Assembly: GCA_032718865.1 (NCBI GenBank)
Contig: JALUTQ010000003.1
Span: 1,766,001 to 1,830,000 of the forward strand
Reading direction: 5' to 3'
From: Tilletia caries
Lineage: Eukaryota > Basidiomycota > Exobasidiomycetes > Tilletiales > Tilletiaceae
Length of the DNA stretch: 64,000 nucleotides
Made by a program: the position numbers and the translations under genes. Below, piece after piece: positions 31,492-43,423 of this stretch. The notes beneath the pieces are model-generated. The model saw only the letters and a program-made list of their open reading frames with translations. It searched no databases and had not been told where the DNA came from. Position 1 is the stretch's first letter; each line of letters opens with the position of its first letter.

Positions 31492-32295
31492 GGAAACCCC
31501 CGCCCAGTCGCGGTCCTGCCCTTGCGATCGACTGCCCTTGCGATCAACTGCCCTTGCTATTGCGTCCCCCTCCAACACTCTCCGGGGGAATGAAGGACGG
31601 CCTTCTCGGATTTATTTTTCGCTACGACCCTGCAAAACCGAAATACTGTACGAGGCAGTTGGTATCGGACAACCCCCCCCCCCCCATTCTCTCGACCTGA
31701 CGGGTTTTTGCGGCCCTCTCCTTATCCCTTCCAACACTTCGGATACCAACTCCTTTTGAATGACCTCCCTGTGCCCGTGCCCCTTGCTACCTTGCTTCCC
31801 TGCGTTCCCTCCCCCCGGTGTCTCCTTAGGCTCTGCTTTTCCTTTGCTGCTCCTTTATTTCCTCCCCCAACCTTCTCCTGCTCTTGCTGCAGCATCCTCT
31901 CCCCTCGGTTTTTGACCCTTTACCTATTCTAGCTAACCCTTCTATCTTATTTAACTGCTTATATATGGACTTGGAAATCGTTCAACTGCTTATCTATGGC
32001 CCCACAGGCCGCTGGGGCCCTCCCCCCTGCCTTGTCCCCGCCGTGCTCAGCGCTCAGCAAGTCTTGGTGTTGGAGAGGGGTCGGCAGCAGGGAGGTGGGA
32101 GGTATGTGCGTGCATGGGAAGTGTCCGGCGGGAACATACATGCGCTCACTTGCGGCCGCAGGAACGTATATGTAACCTGGCCTCGATACATAAATGCTTC
32201 AGACGATGTCCACCATCACGGAGGACGAGCTTGGAACTTCCTGCGCTTCACGGGGCAGGCTTCTTGCTGAGGGAGAGGGATAGCCAACTTCAGCC
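31492..32295. other. Intergenic region, pyrimidine-rich
   Basis: No gene is supported. It includes a C13 run at about 31672-31684, a CT-rich stretch at 31780-31900 and TATATATGG at about 31961, upstream of the next gene. Confidence 0.45.
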
Positions 32296-35200
32296 ATGCA
32301 GACATCCGAAATGTCGCCGCCACCTGCTTCGGGTTCGGGGTCAGCAGGAACGTCTGCGTCCGCCCTGCCAGCCCAACCACCATTCACAGCTGAAGCATCG
32401 TCCTCGTCCTCCTCCTCGACGACACCGATCGTCCGAGCCGCCCTGGCCTGCCTGCCCTGCCGTCAAGTCAAGGCGAAATGCTCAGGAACGCCCCCCGCCC
32501 AACTCCTACAGGACGACGGCAAGATGCTCATCGTCCCCCTTCTTTCCGTCGATTCTCCCTCCGCCTCCGCCTCAGGCGTCGATACAAGTCCGAACATGGC
32601 TTCTACGACGGCGGGTGCGGGTGCTGGCGAAGTTCCGGCTGAGGTGCCATGTGATCGGTGTGCGAGGCTGCGGAAGAATTGTGTGTGGGCTCCGTCGCAT
32701 CGGACCGGCCGGCCTCGCAAGAAAAAGGCGCGCGTCGAAGGGACGACGGTGCAGACTGCTCAGTCTGCTCATACGCCACCCACGACTTCGTCCTCTGCCT
32801 ATGTGTCGTCTTCGTTTCAGCCCTTCGGATCGACGTCGGCGTCGCAGGACGCTGGGATGGGGGACGGCCTTCCTGTAGGGAACGGCATGTTCGGATCGGA
32901 TTTTTCGATGAGCTCGCCTTGGTCGGCGTTCCTCCAATCCTTCTCGGATCAACCGGGCGCGCCGTTCACTTCAAGTGCGACCTCCGCCCTACCTGCCGCC
33001 CCTGGAACTCAGTATTCAAATCTGACAATGCCGCCGCAAACGAATTCGAACATGCCCCAGTCGTCTTCCCTCTTCTACCTCGACTCGCTCCTGACCGATC
33101 CCCTGCCCACATCTTTGACCAACACTTCGGCGCCTACGTTCGGATCCTACGGCGACGTGGGCCCAACGATGCGAGGTCAAAGCATGGGAGCATTCTCTGA
33201 CGCTTCCACATTCCCCGGGTCAGGTTCGTCGCCAACCTCCTCAGATATGCTACTGATGGATGAAATTCTGGCTAGCCTTGGCATGCCCTCGACGGCCGCA
33301 CCTTCGCAAGTACAGCCCATCCCGATACCGACCGATGTGATCCCTCAGCCTCCGCCCAAATTGCCTAGGACAGAATCACCAGCCGGGGTAGGATCGTCCC
33401 ACCCCCCACAACGAGCCACAGTTCTCACTCCCTTCGAGCAGATGCTCGCTCTTCGACAACGCATCGTCGGTGGTGCACCAAGTTCCCATTCAAGTCCTAC
33501 CCCGTCTTTGGGCCCATCCTCATCTCGTCCGAATCAGACCCAATCGACGACGATCTCGGACATGGGTGGCGATCCTCTCTCTCCTATCGATCTAGCAGCG
33601 AGTCAAATGCCCGCTGTTATCTGGCAGGGACTTCGCCATTACTTCGGACATGGTGCGGGCGCGTGTGCGATCCTAGGATCAGCATCGGATTTCGTACAGT
33701 CAGTAGGGCGGGCCTTTGTTGTCTTGGGTCGGCAGCAGGATGAACGGTATGGCGGCGAGCCGCAAACAGCGGCGGTGGAAGCGCGTCTGACGTCTGCGTA
33801 CGCCACCGTATTCGCCGCTCATGCCGCCTGTGCGGTCGGCTTTCGACTGGCGGGCAAAACTGACGCTGCGAGGTTTGGGTCGGCGGGCACGCACACCCTT
33901 GAGGAAGCACAGAGGTTGGGGAAGAGGGTGGAGAAGGAGTTGGTGGGTGTACTTGGTAGGATTGGGGACCATGCCGAAGGCGGAGGCGAGACATCCGTTC
34001 CCAGTGGGGCCGCCTTCTTGCTGCGAGGGAGAACATCATCGTCTAGGAACTCGAGTTCGACCGACGTGAAGGGCAAACGTCCGAGGGATGCAAGCGATGA
34101 TGAAATGGACACTGAACTCGGGGAGGTAGAGGGTGTCAGCCGTCGATCCAGCACACCTCCTAATGCTGTAGTCGACGCAGAGTCGGACGGGTCCTTCCTC
34201 CTCCTGCGGGCCCTGCAAGGCTTCCTGATCATGACACTGCTGCACTATGGTCTCGGTTCTCCCGAAACGGCGGCCCGGTACCTCCAACGCGGGATCGACG
34301 TCGCTGTGAAGTCGGGTCTGCATCGGCTTGATTCTCCTCAGCCGGTGGACGGGGGTGATAAGGAGTTGGAGGGTTGGAGGATCGGAACGCGCTTGAGGGA
34401 GACCAGAAAGGAAGAGTTGAGAAGGGTCTGGTGGGAGGTAAGTACCTGTCCTGTGTGGGATCTGCGCGCCTTAGCGAAAGCTGACCGTTGTACTTTCATT
34501 GGCTTTCGATGGGTACTCAGCTCTATCACACGGATCTGATGCTGAATCTGTCCACCTCAAATATGATCCCACGAGCTCTCGCATCTATGCCAAATGGCAC
34601 GGCGATGCACATGCCACTCGATCTCGTCGTCGATCCGACTTCTTCCTCGAAGTCTGGAGCGAGAGAAACGATGGATGTTCGGATCCGCGCCTCAGCCCTT
34701 TTGCACGAGGCGACGTTGCCCACAGCCCGGCAACTATCACAAACACGACAAGCGCATGGCTCTGAGTTTGAACCTGGCTCAAAGTCGTCGCGACCTACTC
34801 CCGCCGAATATGCCCGAGCGGAAACACTAGACCTCATCGCGGCTAATCTGCTCGTGCGTGCACATAATGCACGTGCGAATGTCAGTCAGCGCTTCGAGGC
34901 GTTGCTGCGGCGCGAAGTTGTCGCGGAGGAGCGGAGGCGGGTCGCAGGGCGGATGGTCAAGGAAGGGGATGGAGGAAGGGATGGGGCGCGTGGTGCGAAG
35001 GACGAGTGTTTGTTCATGGATGTTCGGCCGGAGAGGGATGCGCTTCGGGCGGCGAGTGCGGAGAAAGAGATGCTGTTCATGGCGATGCTGATGTTGCGCG
35101 CGTGAGTGTGCCATGTTGTGATTGTGCGTTCCGGCCAGCAAAGTTTAGCTGATGATTTTTCTTTCTGCTCATGTCCTCGGGGGTCCCAGAGCTCGCATCC

Positions 35201-36173
35201 ACATACACCGAATGCTCCACTTCTCGGATCTCAACATCAACTTCGAGACATGTTCGTTGCGCCCGGTCCAGTCCAGAGCAGAATCTGCACCAGCTCGCAT
35301 CGTTACTGGCGCAAGGGAAGAGGGGCAGTCTTCTGGGAGGCCAGATGCAGGGGTTGCCGAAATGACGCGCGATCTTCAAAAGTACACTTCTTTGAACGAA
35401 CGAGCGGTAGCCGAGCGAGGTGACGATGATGTGGACGACCATTATGTGACTCAAAAGATCGGGGCAAGCGTCAAAATCATAACCACAGTGAGTCAATCAA
35501 GAATATGGACCTCGTAGATACTGCGCTGATCATCGCCCTTCCCTCCTGCTAAAGTCTGCCAACGAGATCGTACATCTGGTCCGGTCAGACTACGAGTCGG
35601 TTCGACGGATTAATGCAACAACAATGCCATACAGCAACAACTCGTCCACCACCAACATCAACGTCTCGCGTGATATATACCCGCTTCACGCCTCTGGTTC
35701 TTCGGCATGCACGGGCGAGGTGATCTCGCATACCTGTCCGAGTACGGTATCGCCTATCTTGCGACATGGGACGTTTTTCGGATGTTCGATGGTCGTTGCG
35801 GCGTATGCGTACTGCATTGCCATTGCTGGATCGGCCCAAGCGCCAGATACACCCTTTGGTGAGTTCCTGCGCTTCAGCACCCCCTGGTCCCGATGTTTCT
35901 TACTACCGAGCTCTCTTGCTGATGACCTTTCCGCTACGTGCATCCGAAGCTTCCTCACGCCCCGGCGCACAATTCGATTCGGAAGGCAGGCGGGTGGACG
36001 TCGAAGTGGCCGACCCGGAGCGCGATCGACAACTGTGGACAAAGAGGCTGTTGCTCTCCAACCTGGGCTTTGCAGAATCTGTGCTGGAGGAAGGAGCGGA
36101 TGTATGGCCGGTGCAGGCGAAGATGAAGGAGGAGGTGAATGCGGCGAGGCGGATGATTGACTCGTTTTGGTGA
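32296..36173 (+). CDS. Zn2Cys6 transcription factor with enlarged zinc-cluster loop
   Basis: Five exons: 32296-34437, 34521-35101, 35190-35487, 35555-35858 and 35878-36173 (1206 residues). The zinc cluster begins CLPCRQVKAKC and ends CDRCARLRKNC. The loop between Cys3 and Cys4 is about 56 residues instead of the usual 5-10, and a basic linker RKKKAR follows. A long Ser/Thr/Pro region comes next. The fungal-specific regulatory domain runs from about residue 430, with RRVWWELYHTDLMLNLSTS at the exon 1-2 junction. The fourth intron would be only 19 nt (GTGAGT...CTTCAG), but the frame demands it or an indel. The target genes are unknown. The adjacent lyase gene on the same strand starts about 300 bp after the stop. 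Confidence 0.88.
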
Positions 36174-36476
36174 GCGTGGACAAACGCTTGTATCGAAGGG
36201 CGGGTCGAGGTGGACTCTTCGTGTCCCTGTATGTACGAGCATAGATTCATTGATTGAGATTCCGACATGCAAATCGGAGATGCTTGGACCGCTCCACCCT
36301 CGCATGGGTTGCCCCGCCGCTGCTGCAGACCTGTCAATGGATGATTTGTTAGGGTTATCGCGATTCGCGAACCATCACGGTCAATCGCAAGACGCAAGGA
36401 CAGGCAAGGCATCTGCTGTGTTTCAGAAATCAGAACATCGCGTCTCGTGAACAAGGACGGTCATGTCAGGTACAAG

Positions 36477-38196
36477 ATGGCGATGGCCAACTGCGTTGCG
36501 ATCAGCGGCACTCCTGCTCCACGCATCCGTATGGTTGCAAATAGCCCTTTTGATCGTACCGGACCGAACCCTCAGCACGATGGTCAACAGCTGGTAATCG
36601 GTACGCATTCGCTGTCGATGCGGAAGAACCTTGCAGTCAAGGAAACGTTCGGGTCGAGCGTGGGATGCAATAATCTCATCTCGGGTTCAGGTCCCACTAC
36701 TTCGAACTTGGTCTCGGACTCAGGCTCGAACATCATCGAAAGGAGCCAGACGGTTGCTGGTCTCTCGGAGGGAGAGATCGCTCGGTATGCGCAGCAATCC
36801 ACGGCCGACTTCAACTGCCCAGTACTCTCCGCTATGGGATACGAGCAAGTTCACTCTTCGAGCAAGCAAAGCCATGGCTCCGGATCGGAAGACCTCCTTC
36901 AGGGAGGCGCCGCGAAATTGGCACTGGGCAACAAGGACGGATTCAGCGTACAGACCCCCTTTTTCACCATGCCCAATACGGCTGCGACGGCGACGGCGGT
37001 GCTCACGGTGAGCACCAACCCCGTTGCCACCTCGTCAGCCAATTTGAGCTCCCAGACCACTCGTCGCCCCTCGTCGTCCGAAGCTACCCGCTCTGGATCA
37101 GCCAGCCGGAGTCCAACCCCAAGCTGCGTCGCTACACCTTCGTTGCGCAAATGGAAGGTACCCGAGAGATACAGCACCCTCGACGATTTCGCTCCCATGA
37201 TCAAATTCAATTCTGGCAAGCAAAATCTGCGCGTTCTCAAATACGGCCTTCCGTCCGAGGCGTTCAAGCCTATACAGCTGCTTGGGACGACGAGCAGTGG
37301 AAACGGCACTTCGGTTTTGGAGAGAAGGCGCGAGGATGGCGAACATACTCAACTGGAGTCGCGGTCGTTTCGTTCTGTCATTGAGGTGCTGTACCCCCAA
37401 GGATCTTCGAATCCTGGCGGAAAGATCGTGGGAGGGGCGCAGTTCTACGCCCTCACTGCCCTTGGCGCCGCCAACACCACCTCTTGCTCGAAGGCAACTC
37501 TGAGCTCGGCGAAGAAGGTGACGTTCCGATATTCGGTCTGGTTCCCTCCGAACTTCCAGTTTGTGAAGGGAGGTAAGCTACCTGGGCTGTACGGTGGCAG
37601 AGAGAACTGCAGCGGAGGTGATTCGGCAGCTGATTGCTGGAGCTCGAGGATGATGTGGCGCGAGAAGGTAAGTACATGCCTTCTCTGTGAATCTTTGGTG
37701 CTGGCTAATCCACCTTCCCTTCATACTTGCTTTTGATCTTTTGATGCACCAGGGTGCTGGTGAGCTCTACCTGTACGTGCCTCAGAAGCTGCAGGACCCA
37801 GGACTGTGCAAGGTCCCGCCGTTCAGTGTCTGTAACGATGCGTATGGAATGTGAGTAGCTCTGGCATACCCGACGAGATCCCCTCCCTCTTGCTCACGCC
37901 TATGTACCTCTCCCAACAGCTCTGTCGGACGAGGTTCATTCAAATTCCACACAGGCGCATGGACGCACATTCAACAAACGCTCACGATGGGCAGTCACAA
38001 CGCCTCCCTTCCAGACGGCGCCCTGGACATTGTTGTCGACGGCGTGCGGCGGTTCAGCTTTGATAAGGTGTTCTACCCGGCCCAGACCCGCGGCATCTTC
38101 TTCTCGACGTTCTTCGGCGGGAATGGAGATGAGTGGGCAACGCCAGTCGACCAAAAGGTCTGGTTTCGCGACTTCAGCTTGAGCATCGATGCTTGA
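36477..38196 (+). CDS. Polysaccharide lyase family 14-like protein
   Basis: Exons are 36477-37667, 37753-37850 and 37920-38196 (about 521 residues from this start). The C-terminal half carries the PL14 pattern: FRYSVWFPPNFQFVKGGKLPGLYGG, then CSGG and CWSSRMMWREKGAGELYLYVP, and later FSFDKVFYPAQTRGIFFSTF. PL14 enzymes cleave uronate-containing polysaccharides such as alginate or glucuronan by beta-elimination. The N-terminal 220 residues are Ser/Thr-rich and unconserved. No signal peptide is seen in this frame. An overlapping frame from ATG 36463 encodes a strong hydrophobic leader (ALRSAALLLHASVWLQIALL) before a stop, so the true first exon may lie there with an intron I could not place. Confidence 0.8.
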
Positions 38197-38484
38197 TCCT
38201 CGCCGTATATGTACTTGTCTCGCCACGGGCAGAGATGAAAGTAGTCTCCTCTCCTTCGTCACATTACCCGGTATATACCCCCATCATGCTCATCCAAGAT
38301 TCCATCATTGTGACAATTGGCTTCCGCACGCTCGTATTGAGAGAGATGACTTCTGTCGGGGCATAAGGCAAGGGAGGGTCTTTAATAACCATTCGTGACG
38401 GGAGAGATCTACAGAAAGGAGCGTGGGAAGTCGGGAGAAAAGAAGTACCAGCGAGAAAGATATGCAGAACCCCGGGGGCGGGGC

Positions 38485-40953
38485 TCACGCCTGTGCAACC
38501 TGCGCACAAATCTCCCCCAACTTCTTCGCAATCATCCTCGTAATACAAGGCCCGCCACCATGATGTCTCGCCTGCGTGATCACAACAAGGCGCTCCATAC
38601 ACACCTTCATCTGCGCCGCCTGCTCCCTGACCAGACTCGCGCGAATGGTGTCGAGCGTGCGCGCGTCCGGGGCGTAGATCGCTAGTTCGGGTAAGGCGCG
38701 GAGCGGGGAGGGGTATGCGGGCAGGTGGGGCGGGAGTGGGTGGGAGAGGTCTTCGAGGGCTTGGAGGACTTGCATGCCGAGCGCGAAGAGGAGCATTGCG
38801 AAGGCGGGGGTGTAGCCTGGGCTGGAGGAGGTGGTTCCTGCGCCGTTGGAGTGACATTGGCCGCTCCGGTGCTCCCCCGACGTCCCGGACGTGGCGGTCA
38901 TAGAAGTCCCATTCGTAGTCGTCGTCGTCGTCGGCGTGAGCGTCTCCTGTCCTGATGAAGCAGTTCCATTCGACACTGTGGACGGGTTCATGTCCGCCGG
39001 CCAGGCCGTGGCTCGCTCGACGACCCGAATAGCCAGAGCCAGCGTCCTCAGGCCGGCCGAGACCGATGTCTTCAGTCCTTCCACCTCCTCTTCCTCCGTA
39101 TTATCTCCCGGCCCTACGCTCGCACCAGAGGCATCACGCGAAGAACCAGCGACAGCGACATCCAAGGAAGACTGCCCCTGCCCTTGCCCCTGCGCCTGCC
39201 CAGCCCGTTTCTCGGCCCGCTGTCGCGCGCGTCGTTCGCGCTCGAGCAAGTCTTGAATCCGCTTGATGGTGTCTGCCATGACGACCTCAAGCGCGCGTTG
39301 AGCGACGTTCGGGTCCGCTAAAGCTGTGGACGAGGGTGAGGAAGAGATGGGTTGGGCGGCTGTTGCTGCTGCTGTCTGGTCGGAGGTCGAAGTTGTGGTT
39401 GGGGCAGGAGCAGCAGGCTGTGTACCAGGCTGGGTGTAATTTGTTGAGAGGGAATGGTCGGACTGCGTGGGTATGGAAGGTGATGGAAACCAGCCAGGTT
39501 GTGCCAAGTTTGAATGAAAAGAGGAAAGAGACGGGGAGGAGGAGGAAGAAGGCTGTTGAGCGTGTAGGGTGGGGTGTTGCTGTAAGGTGAGAATATTGTG
39601 ATGTTGCTGATCGTGACCAGAAGTCGTGGGTGTCGGTGCGGGTGGTGGTGGAGGAGGATGAAGAAGCTGATCGGAGTGCTGAGCGAAGAAGGCGGACGCT
39701 TCGGTCAGCGCGGAGGCATCTGCAGCAGCTGTGCTGGGATCTGGCGGCGCAGCAGCAGCAACAGCGCCAGGATGCTGCTGCTGATGCTGATGCTCGGCAG
39801 TGTGTACACAGACGTCTTTCTGTAGATTTTGTAGTTCGGTCGACCATGGCGCAGCTTCGAAGGAGGCGAGGAATTGGGTTACCTCTTCGGCTGAAGCGGG
39901 CATATTGTGTAGCGTGGTTGGGGAAGTGGACGAGGAAGCTAAGAGCGGGTCAAAGCCAAACAAGGTTCCAAAGATGTCCCAGTCGGATCCCAAGGACGAT
40001 GATGATGACGAGCGACCTGCTAGTGCTTGGGTCGTTGTCACGGCAGAGGCCGGAGTGAGGGTTATCGAAGAAGAGGATGCTACTGGATCGTATGGAAAAG
40101 ACGGTTGCCGCAGCAGGGAAGAGGACGAGGATGATGCTGCGGCGGCGCGTCGGAGTCGGGCTTGTCGGGCTTGTTCCACCTCGCTCGGATGCCCTTCCCA
40201 TCCATTCCCATTCGATTCGAGCATGACTTCAGGGCCATAGGATTGACGGGACGTGCGACTCTTGCGCTTGACGAGCGGGGTGAAGACGCAGTCCCTTCCG
40301 ACCTTGATGCATCGCTGGCATGGATGTTCCGGTCGGTGGTAGGGCCCGCTGTTGGTGACGACGTTCCCATTGGAGCCGACACTGGGCTGTTCGAGTGGAG
40401 TCTGCATGATGCATTTGACCTGCAGAACATGCGCGATTGTTAGCTCAAAAGGAGGGTTGAAAGGGCATGGATTGGGGGAGTGATGAAGTGGATTGCTCAC
40501 CTTTGTGCTGTGACAGAGATCGCATGCTTTGCGGATGGTCCTGCGCGGCTGGTTGCGCCTGCTTCTCTCGCCGAGACTTGCGTTGCTGTCGTCGGGCGAA
40601 TGGGAGAGGGAGTTGGAGAGCGAGTTGTCTGCCATGCTGACGTCTGCTGCTGAGTTGGCAAAAGAGAGAGTGGGCTCGCCATTCTGAGCGTGAGGGTGAG
40701 GGTGAGGGTGAGGGTGAGTAGCAGCTGATGCGAGATGGTTGATGAGGGAGTGGGAGGCAGACGGGGAGGAAGGTCCCCCCGTCCCCGTCGCCGTCGCCGT
40801 CCCCGTGTGCTGTGCGTCTGCTACGAGTACTGCGGCTGCTGCTGCCTCCGCTGCTTCTGCTGCTGCTGCCATGTTGAGCGCGACCTGTGCTGCTGCGAGC
40901 TCCGGCAGCGTGGTGACCTCGATGCCCGCCATCGACTCGTGCGACCCATCCAT
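38485..40953 (-). CDS. Zn2Cys6 transcription factor with an in-frame intron in the zinc cluster
   Basis: Exons are 40953-40501 and 40419-38485 (795 residues). The 81-nt intron (GTGAGC...CTGCAG) has no stop and is a multiple of three. Splicing gives CDLCHSTKVKC, the correct CX2CX6C, followed after about 33 residues by CQRCIKVGRDC and a basic VKRKSR. Retention would insert 27 residues and destroy the cluster spacing. The rest is Ser/Gln/Ala/His-rich, with (HP)n and polyQ tracts. The C-terminus (about residues 640-795) has helices resembling the aflatoxin-regulatory (AflR-type) C-terminal domain: AFAMLLFALGMQVLQALEDL and RASLVREQAAQMKVCMERL. It is convergent with the lyase gene, with about 290 bp between stops. 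Confidence 0.87.
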   Translation of the reverse strand: MDGSHESMAGIEVTTLPELAAAQVALNMAAAAEAAEAAAAAVLVADAQHTGTATATGTGGPSSPSASHSLINHLASAATHPHPHPHPHAQNGEPTLSFANSAADVSMADNSLSNSLSHSPDDSNASLGERSRRNQPRRTIRKACDLCHSTKVSNPLHHSPNPCPFNPPFELTIAHVLQVKCIMQTPLEQPSVGSNGNVVTNSGPYHRPEHPCQRCIKVGRDCVFTPLVKRKSRTSRQSYGPEVMLESNGNGWEGHPSEVEQARQARLRRAAAASSSSSSLLRQPSFPYDPVASSSSITLTPASAVTTTQALAGRSSSSSSLGSDWDIFGTLFGFDPLLASSSTSPTTLHNMPASAEEVTQFLASFEAAPWSTELQNLQKDVCVHTAEHQHQQQHPGAVAAAAPPDPSTAAADASALTEASAFFAQHSDQLLHPPPPPPAPTPTTSGHDQQHHNILTLQQHPTLHAQQPSSSSSPSLSSFHSNLAQPGWFPSPSIPTQSDHSLSTNYTQPGTQPAAPAPTTTSTSDQTAAATAAQPISSSPSSTALADPNVAQRALEVVMADTIKRIQDLLERERRARQRAEKRAGQAQGQGQGQSSLDVAVAGSSRDASGASVGPGDNTEEEEVEGLKTSVSAGLRTLALAIRVVERATAWPADMNPSTVSNGTASSGQETLTPTTTTTTNGTSMTATSGTSGEHRSGQCHSNGAGTTSSSPGYTPAFAMLLFALGMQVLQALEDLSHPLPPHLPAYPSPLRALPELAIYAPDARTLDTIRASLVREQAAQMKVCMERLVVITQARHHGGGPCITRMIAKKLGEICAQVAQA

Positions 40954-41052
40954 GCTGTGTATGTATCCCAGTGAGTGCTGCGTGGATGCTGTCCTCCATG
41001 TCCTCCATGTCCATGTCCATCACCCCCCATCACCTGGGGGGCAGTAGCCGCT
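40954..41052. other. Upstream region of the second Zn2Cys6 factor
   Basis: CCATGTCC repeats lie here. No other feature is seen. Confidence 0.4.
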
Positions 41053-41132
41053 CGTATTTTGGTCGTGGAACGGGCCAGGAACCGTATTAAAAAACCAACC
41101 AGGATCTGGCTGGACACAGGACAGAATCTGTC
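41053..41132 (+). repeat. Left 80-bp inverted repeat
   Basis: Paired with 43424-43503, with three mismatches. Confidence 0.9.
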
Positions 41133-43423
41133 CTTTTCAAGACAGCGGACAGCCATCTTCCGTAGCAGCTGATATAGACTCCTCGCAGCCATGCCTTTCC
41201 CTGCCCTTACCTGGATGGCATCCAAAAAACACACATAGTCATACAAGGTAAAGCAAAGCCTGAGTCGTTTAGGTAGCTATGAAGTCGCTCTGGATGCCGT
41301 TTGCGCGCGATTGGTGCTGATTCTGACAGTCAGCTGCCTTTCAAAGATCACTAACTCTCCCCATTCCTCAACTCTGCCGTGACTCTGACCGTCAATATCT
41401 TCTCCTGTCCATTTTTTCGAAGCTGACTGTCTCCAATCTATCGCAGGGATACTTGAAGAGGTACTGGGTCAATTTTGAAGTCATTTGGATCATAGCTCCT
41501 CTCTCTGTGCACTGGCGACTGTTGAATGGCATGGTTATGCTCACATTTTTCCATCCCATCCATCTCGATTGCTCACCCTCTCTTCTTTCTGATCATCCCT
41601 TACTCTTCTTATTTGTCTATATAGTATAGTATATTGAAATGAAGCTTCTTTCCCTCCTCTAGCTGCCGTTCAGCACCTCTGTCGCCCTTGCGAGCACGTT
41701 GGGCTCTCCCAGACCCTTGCTGCCTGTTTCCTTTTCAGCTCGCATACCTGTGAAAAGGTACGTACGCTCTCAAAACTTCTCGTAAAGCACCATGGTATAC
41801 TTACGTACCATTCCCGCCCTCTTTCGTCTCCTTGCAGGCTTTGGTTGCGCTTCAGCAACGTCAGATGTCCTCAAATCTGCTGATCAACGGTGAGTACACA
41901 CTTCCTTGTTTTTTCACCGCTCACATCTTTTTAACACTCCCTATACAGCATTTCCTAGCTTCATATGGTACTCTGGTGCTCGTGAAACCTTTCTGGCGTT
42001 GATCTGACTCTTTAACGCTCCTACGCATATGCCAATCCTGTTTCTATCCTGTTCTTCTTAACACACATCATTTTTGTCCCAACCACGCCCCATTCCCTGA
42101 TCCAAATTTCAGTCTGAAAGGTTCTATGAGCTCGCAATGAGCATACCTTTCGAACGCATACACTTTTGTTTTTGAAGTTCGAGGTGTTGGAAACTCAGGT
42201 GCACTTGGTGTACCAAAAAGTGTCTAGGCATACACATCGTGTCATTGTCTGGAAATTGTGAACTCCCATTCACGACCATCCAACTATTCAGAATTCAACA
42301 CATAACAAAATGGTACCTATTTGCTTGCATCATCCCAGAGACCTTTCCTGCCAACTTTGAGAGTGTTCTGAGCAGTATTGACTCCTCAGGGTAAGAAAAA
42401 CAGGTTCTCAGCGTTAACTGATTGTTGATCACATAGCCTACCTCAAACGCTGACGGTCACTCCTCTGCCGGGAAGCACCAGAGAAGGGTTCAAAGCCTAC
42501 CGGCGCATCACTGATACCTACAGCTGTCCATGAAGCCATCTTTTTCGACTTTCTGATTGAGAGTGTGGACTATTCTCGCATGTTAGCTTCAGGCGTGTTA
42601 AGAGAAGCAGCGACATTGTCGCGGGAATGCTTCCCGTGAGAAGGCCCTTAAGTTTGGACATGTATTCGAACGTCGCCTAAAGCTTTATCATACATCAGGT
42701 ATTGCTGGATAGAACCTATGCCGTGTTTCATGGAGCTGCCCGAGTCCAGTATGGAGTATGGATGCATAAGGACGAGCATCATTATTAATTATTATGCATC
42801 GATTGACATATATCGAGCCATCCCACGCCGCAAAAGCATTCTTGCAGCTCTTGATTCCTCCCATAGTATTAAGGGGTAGTACAAGCATCTCCTACAGCTG
42901 TTCCGTTGTGTACTACTTAGCAAACTGATGTTCATTGCATGTGAAGGAAGGAAGCAGGTATAATAAAATTGGCATGCGTAAACAATTACTTCGAGCGTTC
43001 CCACGCTTGGAATGAATCTATAAGACTACAAACCACTTCTACAGTATGGATGGATATCAGAGAAGAGTTTCCAGGTGTATAGTTGTGCTTTGTTTTTGTA
43101 TGATGATGCCCATTGCGGTGTCAGGGAGCAGGCAGAGCTGTCGGGGAGGAAGGCTCTGTCAGCTGAGCTTTTCATCTCCTGAGTCACTGAGGGCCTTTAA
43201 AGGCTTAAAACCGGCGCACGTTGCTGTAGCAGTACAGTATCTTTCGATCCAGACCTTCTTAAATGGCCAAACATTGTAGTCGTTGATCTGGCTGCGAGCA
43301 TTCCAGCGGAAGGCGAACAGCTGGATACCATGATTTTGTGTGGCTAGGCATTGAGGAAGGCCACGTGCTAATGCTGAACAGCAGCAGGGCTCAGACATAG
43401 TGGAGCCACGTGGCTCTGCGGAC

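Noticed and set aside
42475..42500. B-box-like GGGTTCAAAGCC in the inverted-repeat-bounded segment
   Set aside because: There is no matching A box or terminator.
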